DNA of 64,000 bases. Source: Streptomyces sp. 2114.4 (GTDB lineage Bacteria; Actinomycetota; Actinomycetes; Streptomycetales; Streptomycetaceae). This document shows positions 33,893-42,120 of the stretch, in pieces; position 1 is the first letter of the stretch, and every line of letters begins with the position of its first letter. The stretch is from contig NZ_FYEY01000001.1 of the NCBI RefSeq assembly GCF_900187385.1, forward strand, positions 7,812,001 to 7,876,000, read 5' to 3'. The position numbers and the translations under genes were made by a program. The notes under the pieces were generated by a model that saw only the letters and a program-made list of their open reading frames with translations, searched no databases and was not told the DNA's origin.

Positions 33893-35419
33893 GTGACACC
33901 CCTGATCGTACCGGTCATGATCGTATTTGGAATATTTCTGCTTGCCATGGTGACCGTGGGTATCTGGACGTACCAGGACACGCTGACGTTCTCCGACTTC
34001 GCCCTGGGCGGGCGCCGGTTGAGTGCGCCACTGGCGGCTCTGTCCGCGGGGGCCAGCGATATGTCCGGCTGGCTGTTCCTCGGCCTGCCCGGGGCGGTGT
34101 ACGCGGCCGGGATAGGCGCCTCGTGGATTGCCGTCGGCCTCGCCGTCGGTACGTATCTCAACTGGCGTCTGGTAGCGCCGCGTTTGCGTACCTACACCGA
34201 GCTGGCCGGCGACGCCAAAACACTGTCGGCATACCTGGAGGAGCGCTTCGAGGACGACAGCAGGATGCTGCGCCTGGTCTCGGCAACCGTCATCGTCGTG
34301 TTCTTCACCGTCTACGTGGCCAGCGGCCTCCTGGCCGGGGGAGTGCTGTTCGAGGACATCTTCGGCGGCGGTTTCGAGTTCGCGCTCACCGTCTTCGCCG
34401 TGGTGATCGTCGTCTACACCGTCCTGGGCGGCTTCCGCGCGGTGAGTGTGACGCACACGGTGCAGGCCACGGTGATGTTCTGCGCGGCCGTTGCGCTCCC
34501 CGTGATCGCTATCGGGCTGCTCGGGGGATTCGGCGCGATGCACAGGCTGCTCGCCCACAAGACACCGTCCCTGCTGGACATGGGAGCCAAGGCCCACTTC
34601 GACGGCGCCCGGTGGACGTCCGGTGAGCCGCTCGGCGCGGTGGCCGTCATCTCCCTGCTCGCCTGGGGTCTGGGCTATTTCGGCCAGCCGCACATCCTGG
34701 CCCGCTTCATGAGCATCCGCAGCACCCGTGACATTCCGTTGGCCCGCCGCATCGGGGTGGGCTGGGTGGTCGTCTGTCTGGCGGGTGCCTCGCTCGTGGG
34801 CCTGGTCGGGATCGCCGCCCTCAACAAGCCGCTGGACAACCCGGAGACCGTCTTCATCGAGCTCTGCGCCCAGTTGGTCAATCCGTGGGTCGCGGGCATC
34901 CTGCTGGTCGCCGTGCTCGCCGCGATCAAGTCCACCGCGGACAGCCAGCTGTTGGTCTCGGCGATGGCCCTCACCGAGGACTTCTACCGGGCCTTCGTCA
35001 AGCGACGGGCCTCGGACGCGTCGATGGTGCTGGCGGCCCGTGTGACGGTCGTGGTCGTGGCGCTGGTGGCCTACGTCATCGCACTCAGCGGGGGCGCCGT
35101 ACTGGATATCGTCGCCTACGCCTGGGCGGGCTTCGGCGCCGCCTTCGGCCCGGTCATCCTGCTGTCGCTGTACTGGCCGCGCATGACGCGGGCCGGGGCG
35201 ATGGCCGGCATCGTGACGGGGGCGGTCACCGTCGTCCTGTGGAAGCAGATCGACCCGCTTCTCGGGCCGCTCCGGTCGGGCATCTACGAGATGGTGCCCG
35301 GTGTGCTCGCGGCCACCGCGGCGGCGCTGCTCTTCGGGAAGTTCGTCGGCCGCCCTCCGCGCCGCACCTGGTCGGGCCCCATGGAGAAGCGGGCTGCCGC
35401 TACGGTGCCGGCCGGCTGA
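33893..35419 (+). CDS. putP: Sodium/proline symporter
   Basis: 508-aa SSS-family transporter. GTG 33893 has GAGGAG 5-6 bases upstream; the 18 extra residues of the longer frame are not conserved-looking. About 13 hydrophobic helices. Family signatures include FSDFALGGRRLSAPLAALSAGASDMSGWLFLGLPGAVYAAG (Na+ and proline site), RLRTYTELAGDAKTLSAYLEERF, GGFRAVSVTHTVQA, YFGQPHILARFMSI, and AIKSTADSQLLVSAMALTEDFYRA. It would import proline with Na+ for nutrition or osmoprotection. It stands alone. Confidence 0.92.
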   Translation: MTPLIVPVMIVFGIFLLAMVTVGIWTYQDTLTFSDFALGGRRLSAPLAALSAGASDMSGWLFLGLPGAVYAAGIGASWIAVGLAVGTYLNWRLVAPRLRTYTELAGDAKTLSAYLEERFEDDSRMLRLVSATVIVVFFTVYVASGLLAGGVLFEDIFGGGFEFALTVFAVVIVVYTVLGGFRAVSVTHTVQATVMFCAAVALPVIAIGLLGGFGAMHRLLAHKTPSLLDMGAKAHFDGARWTSGEPLGAVAVISLLAWGLGYFGQPHILARFMSIRSTRDIPLARRIGVGWVVVCLAGASLVGLVGIAALNKPLDNPETVFIELCAQLVNPWVAGILLVAVLAAIKSTADSQLLVSAMALTEDFYRAFVKRRASDASMVLAARVTVVVVALVAYVIALSGGAVLDIVAYAWAGFGAAFGPVILLSLYWPRMTRAGAMAGIVTGAVTVVLWKQIDPLLGPLRSGIYEMVPGVLAATAAALLFGKFVGRPPRRTWSGPMEKRAAATVPAG

Positions 35420-35610
35420 GTCCGCGGGGGCGGGGGCCGCTGGCCACTGCGCCCGGCTCCGCGTCCCGGCCCCACGGGGCTCACGCGACCCACCGGACCC
35501 ACTGGCCCACCAGGCCCACCCCTGAACGTCCCCCGGGTGCACCCGTCCCGGCACTGCGTCACGCGTCCTATGATCCAAGAGGCTCAGCGTGCACCACGAC
35601 GGGAAAAGAT

Positions 35611-36324
35611 GTGCCTCTTCACCGTTCCTTGTCGCCCCCCGGGCTCCTACGGATGGCGTCGTCCGCCCTCGCGGCGACAGGCATGGCCGTGCTGTTGAGC
35701 GGTTGTACGCAGAGCGGGGAGCCGCTGAGCGCCGGACGTACCTCGGCCGCCTCCGCCCCGGTGCGGCTGTGGCCCGAGCGGAAGCCCGCGCCACAACCCG
35801 AGCGCGGAACGGGCGAGAACCTTCCCGCGGCCGTTCCCGGGGTGCCGCCCGTGCCGTCCGGGGACATCCGCAAGGCGAACCTGTTCACCGTCGTCAAGGC
35901 GCAGACCGCCGCGGGTTCCGCGCTCGGCGGCGGGCCGCAGTTCGACTCCGCCACCACGAGGAAGATCAACGCCTGCGCCGCGGAGCCGGAGCGTTGTCCG
36001 GTGCGAAAGCCCCAGTACCGGGACCTGACGGGGGACGGCAAGGACGAACTCATCGTCGGCATCGAGTCGCCGGACCGCTCCCTGGCACTGTGGGTCTTCA
36101 CGCTCGACCACGGCCAGGTCACCCGGATCATGGACGCCGGCGCGACACCGCTGTCGGTGGAGATCGCGAACGGCGATCTGATCCTGCGGGAGCCCACCGG
36201 CACGCCCGGCTACGACACCCGCACGGTCTACGCATGGGACGCGCGGACGCGGACCATGGCCCTGCGGTCGATGGAATTCGACCAGGCGCACTCCGCCACC
36301 CCCGCCCCGGAGCGCACACCATGA
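35611..36324 (+). CDS. Lipoprotein paired with a histidine kinase
   Basis: 237-aa probable lipoprotein. A lipobox LLSGC follows a short hydrophobic helix (ALAATGMAVLLSGC); the Cys would be lipidated and the protein held outside the membrane. I chose GTG 35611 (weak GGGAAA site); ATG 35653 is the alternative and still gives a signal peptide. A calcium-loop-like DLTGDGKDELIVG and a region LALWVFTLDHGQVTRIMDAGATPLSVE suggest a small beta domain. Its stop overlaps the kinase start (ATGA), so the two are translationally coupled. This recalls the CseA lipoprotein that tunes the CseB/CseC system, but sequence identity to CseA is not shown. Confidence 0.8.
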   Translation: MPLHRSLSPPGLLRMASSALAATGMAVLLSGCTQSGEPLSAGRTSAASAPVRLWPERKPAPQPERGTGENLPAAVPGVPPVPSGDIRKANLFTVVKAQTAAGSALGGGPQFDSATTRKINACAAEPERCPVRKPQYRDLTGDGKDELIVGIESPDRSLALWVFTLDHGQVTRIMDAGATPLSVEIANGDLILREPTGTPGYDTRTVYAWDARTRTMALRSMEFDQAHSATPAPERTP

Positions 36325-37634
36325 GCGCCGGCCGGCCCCGGACCCGGCTGCGCCTGCCCGCCTGGACGACGACGCTCCACGGGAAATTCGCCGCCTTCGT
36401 CATCGTCATGTGCTGCGTCCTCGCCACGGTCGTCGGGGTCCTGGTGCACGTCGTGGTCGGGCGGCAGGCGGAAAGCCAGGCCCGCAGCGCGGCGCTGTCG
36501 CAGCTGGACTCCGTCGCGGCGGCGTACGTCGCCGGGGAACCCCTCGGCCGCGACGCCGCGGTGGACCCCGCCGACCTCCCTGCCCCGCTCCGCGCCATGG
36601 CACTGCGGGGCGAGCGCGGCACACAGCTCGCCGACCACCAGGGCCGCCCGGCGATGTGGGCCGTCACCCCCGCCGACGGCAAGGCGCTGGCCGTCCATCT
36701 CGACTACAGCCGGCGGGCCGCCGCGATCCGCGGACTGGACCGGACCATCGTCGGCTCCTCGGCCTTCGCGATCGCCCTCACTCTCGCCGTCGGACTGTTC
36801 GGCGTCTCCCGTATTACCCGTCGGTTGCACCACACCGCCCAGGTGGCCCGCAGAATCAGCACCGGCGATCTCGACGCCCGGGTGGACGACCCCCGCGTCC
36901 TGTGCGCCCCCTTCGCCCAGGACGAGACCGCCGCCGTGGCGGCCGCACTCGACGCGATGGCCGCCACACTGCAGACCAAGCTGCACAGCGAGCAGCGCTT
37001 CACCGCTGATGTGGCGCATGAGCTGCGCACCCCGCTGACCGGCCTGCGGATCGCGGCGGAGCTGCTGCCCCCCGGCCGCCCCGCCGAGCTGGTGCGGGAC
37101 CGGATCCGGACCATGAGCCGGCTGACCGAGGACCTGCTGGAGATCTCCCGCCTCGACGCGGAGGTGGAGCAGGCCGATATCGAGGTGCATCAACTGGGAC
37201 CGCTGGCCGAGCGTGCGGTGCTGGCCACCGGGCTGCAGGCCGAGGTCCGTACCGAGCGGGACACCCGGGTGGAGACCGACCAGCGCAGGCTCCAGCGCGT
37301 GCTGGGCAACCTCGTCTCCAACGCCCACGGGCACGGCCGCCCGCCGGTCCTCCTGACCGTCGACGGCCGCGTCATCACCGTACGGGACCACGGGGACGGC
37401 TACCCCGGCCACCTCCTCGACCACGGTCCCCAGCGGTTCCGGAGCCGGTCCGGAAGCGGCCGGAGGACCGGCCACGGCCTCGGACTGACCATCGCCATGG
37501 GACAGGCCCGTGTCCTCGGCGCCACGCTGCGCTTCTCCAACGCGCCGGACGGCGGCGCCGTCGCCGAGCTCGTCCTGCCGCCGTCGGTCCCGAGCCCGCG
37601 GCGCTCCCCGTCGTCGAGGACCGGCAGCTCCTGA
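36321..37634 (+). CDS. Orphan sensor histidine kinase
   Basis: 437-aa membrane kinase. Two transmembrane helices (FAAFVIVMCCVLATVVGVLVHVVV, about 23-46, and IVGSSAFAIALTLAVGLFGV, about 143-162) flank an extracellular sensor of about 95 residues. HAMP (about 165-220) and a dimerisation domain with H233 in FTADVAHELRTPLTGLRI follow. The ATP-binding domain has N-box LGNLVSNAHGHG, G1 VRDHGDGYPG and G2 TGHGLGLTIA. It is coupled to the preceding lipoprotein by an ATGA overlap. No response regulator is adjacent (next gene is a phosphatase), so its partner is elsewhere. Confidence 0.9.
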   Translation: MSAGRPRTRLRLPAWTTTLHGKFAAFVIVMCCVLATVVGVLVHVVVGRQAESQARSAALSQLDSVAAAYVAGEPLGRDAAVDPADLPAPLRAMALRGERGTQLADHQGRPAMWAVTPADGKALAVHLDYSRRAAAIRGLDRTIVGSSAFAIALTLAVGLFGVSRITRRLHHTAQVARRISTGDLDARVDDPRVLCAPFAQDETAAVAAALDAMAATLQTKLHSEQRFTADVAHELRTPLTGLRIAAELLPPGRPAELVRDRIRTMSRLTEDLLEISRLDAEVEQADIEVHQLGPLAERAVLATGLQAEVRTERDTRVETDQRRLQRVLGNLVSNAHGHGRPPVLLTVDGRVITVRDHGDGYPGHLLDHGPQRFRSRSGSGRRTGHGLGLTIAMGQARVLGATLRFSNAPDGGAVAELVLPPSVPSPRRSPSSRTGSS

Positions 37635-37781
37635 GAACTGTCTCGCCAGTACCCGGCCCCCGCCGTATCCGGGCCCCCTGCCGGAGTGTCCGCGCCTGAG
37701 CGACAAGCGCAGAATGAAGAGAGCCGCTCTCCGTCCGGCGGGCGGACCGCCACCGCGCGCGGCGGGTGGAAGGGAAAGCCG

Positions 37782-39848
37782 GTGCCAGCAGATCGGCCGA
37801 GCGACGCGAGGGCTCGTGGCCCGCTCTGGTCCGAGCCCGGTTCGCTGCTGGAGCATGTGGCCGTCGCCGTATTCGGCATCGACGACGACAACCGGATCTG
37901 CTACTGGGGCCCGGGCGCCCGGGATCTCTTCGGCTACCACGCGGCCCAGGCGCTGACGAAGCCCGGCGCCCTCCTTCTCCCCGGGCCGCCCGGGGGAGGA
38001 CCCGACGCCTGCGCGCGTATGGCGGAGCGGGGTCGGACCCTGGGGTACTGGCGCGGCCGCCTGGACGCCGTGCATCAGGACGGCACGGTTCTCGACTGCG
38101 GGTTCCGCGTCTTCCCGGTGACCGGGGCCGCGGGCCGCTCGGTGATCATGGTGCTGGCGAGCCGCGGTGACGAGCTGGACCGGGTGAAGACCAACCTCGC
38201 CTTCCTCGACGCCCTCTTCGAGACCTGCCCCATAGGCCTGGCCATGTTCGACGCGGAACTGCGCTACCTCCACGTCAACCAGGCGCTCGCCGACATGAAC
38301 GGACTCCCCATCGAGGAACACCTCGGACGGCGCCTCGCCGAGATCATGATCACGTCGGACGGCGGTGAGTACGAGCGCATGCTGCGCGCCGTCGCCGCGG
38401 AGGGCAAACCCGTCACGGGCGTGCGGGTGGGGATGCGTACCCGGGGCCACCCGGACCGGGACAAGGTCCTTTCGGTGAGTTTCTTCCCGCTCACCCAGGC
38501 CGTGGGCACCCACCAGGGAGTGGGCGGCCTGCTGGTGGATGTGACCGACCGCGAGCAGGCCATCGTGGAGGCAACCGCCACCCGTCAGCGGCTGGCACTG
38601 CTGAACCGCGCCACCGCCCGGATCGGCACCACCCTGGATGTGCAGGTCACGGCCCAGGAACTGGTCGAAGCCGCGGTCCCGGACTTCTCCGACGCGGCCG
38701 TCGTGGAGCTCGTGGAGTGGGAGGACGAGCAGACGGCGTTCGACCCCGCCCTGCCGGTGGACACCCACCGCATCGCGCACGGCACCGTCCTTCCCCCGCC
38801 CGCGACGGAACTGGTGAGCGGGGTGGACGTCGTGCACTACCCGCCGGGCTCCGCCATCCATCAGATGCTGCGGACCGGCCGTCCCCTGTGCGTAGCGGTG
38901 AACCAGGAGTTCATGGTCCGCACCATGCTGAACGAAACCCGCGCCCGGCTGATGGCCGACAGCGGTCTGGCCTGCCTCCTCCTCGCTCCGCTCATCGCCC
39001 GGGGAACGGTCCAGGGGATCGCGGTCTTCGGCCGGTCGGCGGCCAGACCGGCCTTCACCGAACAGGACCTCAGCCTGGCCGGTGAGCTCGCCTCCCGGGC
39101 GGCGCTGAGCCTGGACAACGCCCGGTTGTACAACCGGGAGAGAAACATCGCGCTCACCCTCCAACGGGCCCTGCTACCCACCGCTTTGACGCCCGGCCCG
39201 TACCTGCACATCGCTCACCGCTACTTGCCCGGCAGCCGCGTCACCGAGGTCGGCGGTGACTGGTACGACGTGATTCCCCTGCCCGGCGGCCGCGTTGCCC
39301 TGGTCGTCGGTGACGTCATGGGACACGGAGTGTCGGCCGCCGCGGCGATGGGCCGGCTGCGCATCGCCGCCAAGGCGCTGGCCCGGCACGACCAGGAGCC
39401 CGACGGGCTGCTCACCGAACTCGACCAGTGCGCCGAAGAGGCCGGCATCGAGCTCGCGACCTGCCTCTACATCCGCTACGACCCCACCACCGGAGGCACC
39501 CGGATCGCCAGCGCCGGCCACCCTCCGCCTCTCGTCCGGCACCCGGACGGCCGGATCCAGCTCATCGACGACGTGCTCGGAGTGCCGCTCGGCGTCGGCG
39601 GCTGTCCCTTCCGGACGACGGAGATCGAGCTGCCCGACGCCGCCACCCTCGTGCTCTACACCGACGGCCTCATCGAGTCACGGGACCACGACATCGACGA
39701 GGGCCTGAACAGCCTGCGCACGGAACTGGGCCGGATCTCCGCCTCGCTGGAAGACACGGCGGACCGTATCCTCGCCGGCCTCCTGCCGAGTTCCCCGGCC
39801 GACGACACGGTCCTGCTGCTCGCCCAGGTGCATCGCGCGCAGCGGTGA
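37782..39848 (+). CDS. PAS-PAS-GAF-PP2C/SpoIIE phosphatase
   Basis: 688 aa from GTG 37782, which follows GGAAGGGAAAG; a GTG at 37686 in the same frame would add 32 low-complexity residues but has no ribosome site. Domain order: PAS (about residues 20-125, VAVAVFGIDDDNRICYWGPGA), second PAS (about 135-250, LGMFD-type CPIGLAMFDAELRYLHVNQALADMNGLP), GAF (about 265-435), PP2C/SpoIIE (about 455-685). Catalytic signatures: EVGGDWYDVIPLPGG, VVGDVMGHGVSAA, SAGHPPPLV, LVLYTDGLIESR, ADDTVLLLAQ. It would dephosphorylate an anti-anti-sigma factor in response to signals sensed by PAS/GAF. It starts 147 bases after the orphan kinase and could be co-transcribed with it. Confidence 0.88.
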   Translation: MPADRPSDARARGPLWSEPGSLLEHVAVAVFGIDDDNRICYWGPGARDLFGYHAAQALTKPGALLLPGPPGGGPDACARMAERGRTLGYWRGRLDAVHQDGTVLDCGFRVFPVTGAAGRSVIMVLASRGDELDRVKTNLAFLDALFETCPIGLAMFDAELRYLHVNQALADMNGLPIEEHLGRRLAEIMITSDGGEYERMLRAVAAEGKPVTGVRVGMRTRGHPDRDKVLSVSFFPLTQAVGTHQGVGGLLVDVTDREQAIVEATATRQRLALLNRATARIGTTLDVQVTAQELVEAAVPDFSDAAVVELVEWEDEQTAFDPALPVDTHRIAHGTVLPPPATELVSGVDVVHYPPGSAIHQMLRTGRPLCVAVNQEFMVRTMLNETRARLMADSGLACLLLAPLIARGTVQGIAVFGRSAARPAFTEQDLSLAGELASRAALSLDNARLYNRERNIALTLQRALLPTALTPGPYLHIAHRYLPGSRVTEVGGDWYDVIPLPGGRVALVVGDVMGHGVSAAAAMGRLRIAAKALARHDQEPDGLLTELDQCAEEAGIELATCLYIRYDPTTGGTRIASAGHPPPLVRHPDGRIQLIDDVLGVPLGVGGCPFRTTEIELPDAATLVLYTDGLIESRDHDIDEGLNSLRTELGRISASLEDTADRILAGLLPSSPADDTVLLLAQVHRAQR

Positions 39849-39980
39849 TGTCCCGCAGGTGCGGCGAGCGACGGCCGGCCTGGACGCATCGCGGCCCGGC
39901 TCGCCACCGGGAAGCGGAAGGGGAACGGGGAAGCGGGAAAGGGAAGCAGGGAGTGGGAAGCGGACGACTGCCGGGTGCGG

Positions 39981-40625
39981 TCAGTCCGCGCGGCCGGTGG
40001 CCGCCACCGTCACACCCAGACCGATCATGGCGAAGCCGCCCGCGCCACCGATCAGCGACAGCCGGCGTTCGGAACGCGCGAACCAGGCGCGGGCCGCCGA
40101 GGCCGTGAGCCCCCACACCGTGTCCGTGATCAGGCCGATGCTGATCGGCACCAGGCCCAGCACCAGCATCTGGGCGGGCAGTCCGCCCGCCGCGCGGTCC
40201 ACGAACTGGGGGAGCACGGCGGCGAAGAACACGATGCCCTTCGGGTTGGTGACGCCGACCAGGGCGCCGTCGGCGATCGTGCGCAGATCACCGCGGGCGG
40301 GCTGCGCGGGCACCTCCGCGGTACCCATCTTCATTTCCTTGCGGTGCCGGAACGCCTGGACTCCGAGGAAGACGAGGTAGGCCGCGCCGGCCAGTTTCAC
40401 GGCGAGGAAGACCGCGGCGGACTGCTCGACCAACGCGCCGAGGCCGAGCGCCACCGCGGCCACCAGCAGGTACGAGCCCAGCACATTGCCCAGTACCGTT
40501 GCCAGTGCTGTGCGGCGGCCGTGCGCCAGAGCCCGGCCGATCACGAAGAGCACGCTCGGCCCCGGGATCGCAATCACCAGCAACGACATCGCCGCGAACG
40601 CAAGCAGCCGGTCGGTCGACACCAT
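39981..40625 (-). CDS. LysE/RhtB-family amino-acid exporter
   Basis: 214-aa inner-membrane exporter with six helices. The ATG at 40625 (MVSTDRLLAFAAMSLLVIAIPGPSVLFVIGRAL) has GAGGTGAGAG about 9 bases upstream and is preferred over the ATG at 40646. The IPGPS...FVIGRALAHGRR segment and the central VGVTNPKGIVFFAAVLPQFVD are family hallmarks. Members export lysine, threonine or homoserine-like compounds. It stands alone. Confidence 0.87.
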   Translation of the reverse strand: MVSTDRLLAFAAMSLLVIAIPGPSVLFVIGRALAHGRRTALATVLGNVLGSYLLVAAVALGLGALVEQSAAVFLAVKLAGAAYLVFLGVQAFRHRKEMKMGTAEVPAQPARGDLRTIADGALVGVTNPKGIVFFAAVLPQFVDRAAGGLPAQMLVLGLVPISIGLITDTVWGLTASAARAWFARSERRLSLIGGAGGFAMIGLGVTVAATGRAD

Positions 40626-40734
40626 GTCTCTCACCTCGGCGACCATTAGATCAGGTGCGGCGCGGTGCCTTGCCCCCCGGTGGATCGCGGCCTCGGCCCC
40701 TTCCCGCTTCAGCCGCGAACCATACGGAACGGGG

Positions 40735-41037
40735 CTACGCCACGACGGGCAGCAGGCCGGCTACCGGGGCGGCCAGGTCGGTCACCTGGTGCAGCTGACC
40801 GAGGTCATGGAGGTGCTGAAGGCCGGTGAGCTGCCCGGTGACCGTGGGCATCTGGCCCTGGTATTTGGCGGGCACGGGCGCGACACCGAGGCTGTCGAGG
40901 GTACTGAGGACGGAGATTCCCTGCCCGGTCGGCGGGGCGGCCGGGGCTACGGGCGCGGCCGAGGCGGACGACACCGCGAGGCCCGAAGCGCCGGCGGTCA
41001 GGACGAGTGCCGCATACATGCGTCGAGTGGAGATCAC
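40735..41037 (-). CDS. Small secreted protein
   Basis: 100 aa. GTG 41037 gives VISTRRMYAALVLTAGASGLAVSSASA-APV, a short signal peptide; an ATG six codons later is the alternative. The longer open frame to 41115 is not supported. The mature part is Ala/Pro/Gly-rich and hydrophobic (LSTLDSLGVAPVPAKYQGQMPTVTGQLTGLQHLHDLGQL...). It resembles small Streptomyces secreted proteins of unknown function. No anchor is visible. Confidence 0.65.
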   Translation of the reverse strand: MISTRRMYAALVLTAGASGLAVSSASAAPVAPAAPPTGQGISVLSTLDSLGVAPVPAKYQGQMPTVTGQLTGLQHLHDLGQLHQVTDLAAPVAGLLPVVA

Positions 41038-41172
41038 GCTTTCACAAACGGCACCGGCGCCGGGGCGGACACGGTTCCTCGTCGACTTCACCCGGCCAGA
41101 GGAGGCGCACGGCATGCTCCTTCCGGCCTTTCGCGCCCCGGGCGCCTCCGGGATTGCGGGCGATGAAGCGGC

Positions 41173-41543
41173 CTAACCGCGGCGGGAGACGTGATAGTGG
41201 CTGATGTACCAGCCGTGCTCCTTCTCCTGTAGCAGCACGGTGAGGTTCACGGCGATCGTGGGCCTGTCGGTGAACGAGAAGTCCACGCCCAGGTAGCCGA
41301 GTACGAGGTCGTCGGCGGGCCGCCTGGTTTCGAGAATGCGGTACTCGGCGGTCATCCCGGGGGCTGGGAATCGTAGTACTCGGTGATGCCCTGCCGCCCG
41401 ACGCTGTAGGGATGCAGCCCTTGGAAGATCGCGTCCTCGGTGAAGTGGGCGGCGACCCGCTGCGGTTCATGCGCGTCGACTGCCGCCTTCCACCGGTCGA
41501 GCACGTCGCGCAGGACGGCCTCGCTGTCTCGTGTGCTGTTCAT
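41173..41543 (-). pseudogene. SgcJ/EcaC-like (SnoaL/DUF4440-fold) gene split by a one-base frameshift
   Basis: Two adjoining frames together make one family-length (about 123 aa) NTF2-fold protein. The 5' frame, 41543-41352, starts MNSTRDSEAVLRDVLDRWKAAVDAHEP (AGGAGA 7 bases upstream) and ends YYDSQPPG-stop. The 3' frame, 41355-41173, begins MTAEYRILETRRP and ends WYISHYHVSRRG. The junction lies at a CCCCCGGG run; one added base would restore the continuous PPGMTAEYRI expected in this family. The frames overlap as ATGA, so coupled translation of two half-proteins is conceivable. A real frameshift mutation or a sequencing error is more likely. Confidence 0.7.
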
Positions 41544-41711
41544 CAGGGTTCTCCTGTGGGGGCGGCACGGCGGCAGGCTGCGAAAACCGGGCCGGGAGGA
41601 AGGGGCGAGACGCGGCAAGGCCTCTCGGCTTGGTGACGACGCTCCGCCTGGCCGCCCGCCGCGGCAGACGTCCCGCCGAGGCCGCCGTTCCGGTGCCGAG
41701 ATGGCTGCTCC

Positions 41712-42002
41712 TCAACGGCCCGGGTCATTCGGGTGCGGGGACAGCGGCGTCACCGTGTCGTGCCGCCACACCCGCAGGGGCATCGACGCGAGGACCTGCT
41801 CCAGCTGCTCCGCGTCGTCCGCGCTGAAGAGGCCCCAGGTGCGCCATTCACCAGGCGCGAGCGGCGGCCGCCACAGCCGCTGCAGGCTTCCCTGGGCGGC
41901 CAATTCCCGTGACCGTACCGCCTCCCGGGCCCGGATCGCCGCCACGGCCTCCTCGGACGTGCCCTCCGGAACGGTGGTCACCATGTCGACCAGGAACTCC
42001 AT
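41712..42002 (-). CDS. Muconolactone delta-isomerase-like protein
   Basis: 96 aa. Start MEFLVDMVTTVPEGTSEEAVAAIRAREAVRSRELAAQGSLQRLWRPPL at 42002, with GAGGAG 9 bases upstream. The pattern E(V/A)xxIxxxEAxRSxELAxQGxLxRLWRxP is that of the muconolactone isomerase family (dimeric ferredoxin-like fold). No other beta-ketoadipate gene is nearby, so the catalytic role is doubtful. It follows the amidase by 118 bases on the same strand. Confidence 0.82.
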   Translation of the reverse strand: MEFLVDMVTTVPEGTSEEAVAAIRAREAVRSRELAAQGSLQRLWRPPLAPGEWRTWGLFSADDAEQLEQVLASMPLRVWRHDTVTPLSPHPNDPGR

Positions 42003-42120
42003 CAGCGGCTCTCCTCGCCACGTCACGCCTGACTTCGGGAACAGTAACGTCGGCCCCGGTCTGGTGGTGATCACGCACGGGCACGGCGCGCCGACCCGCA
42101 ACGACGGCCATGGCGAACGC

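Noticed and set aside
33620..35794. 724-aa minus-strand frame
   Set aside because: Antisense to putP, low-complexity and motif-free.
35611..37634. CseA-CseB-CseC cell-envelope stress system
   Set aside because: The lipoprotein and kinase resemble the layout, but no sigE or response regulator is present, and no diagnostic CseA/CseC sequence was recognised.
36228..39164. 978-aa open frame on the minus strand
   Set aside because: It is antisense to the lipoprotein, kinase and SpoIIE phosphatase, all with clear domains. The translation is Gly/Arg/Val/His-rich with no motif. It is a GC-bias shadow.
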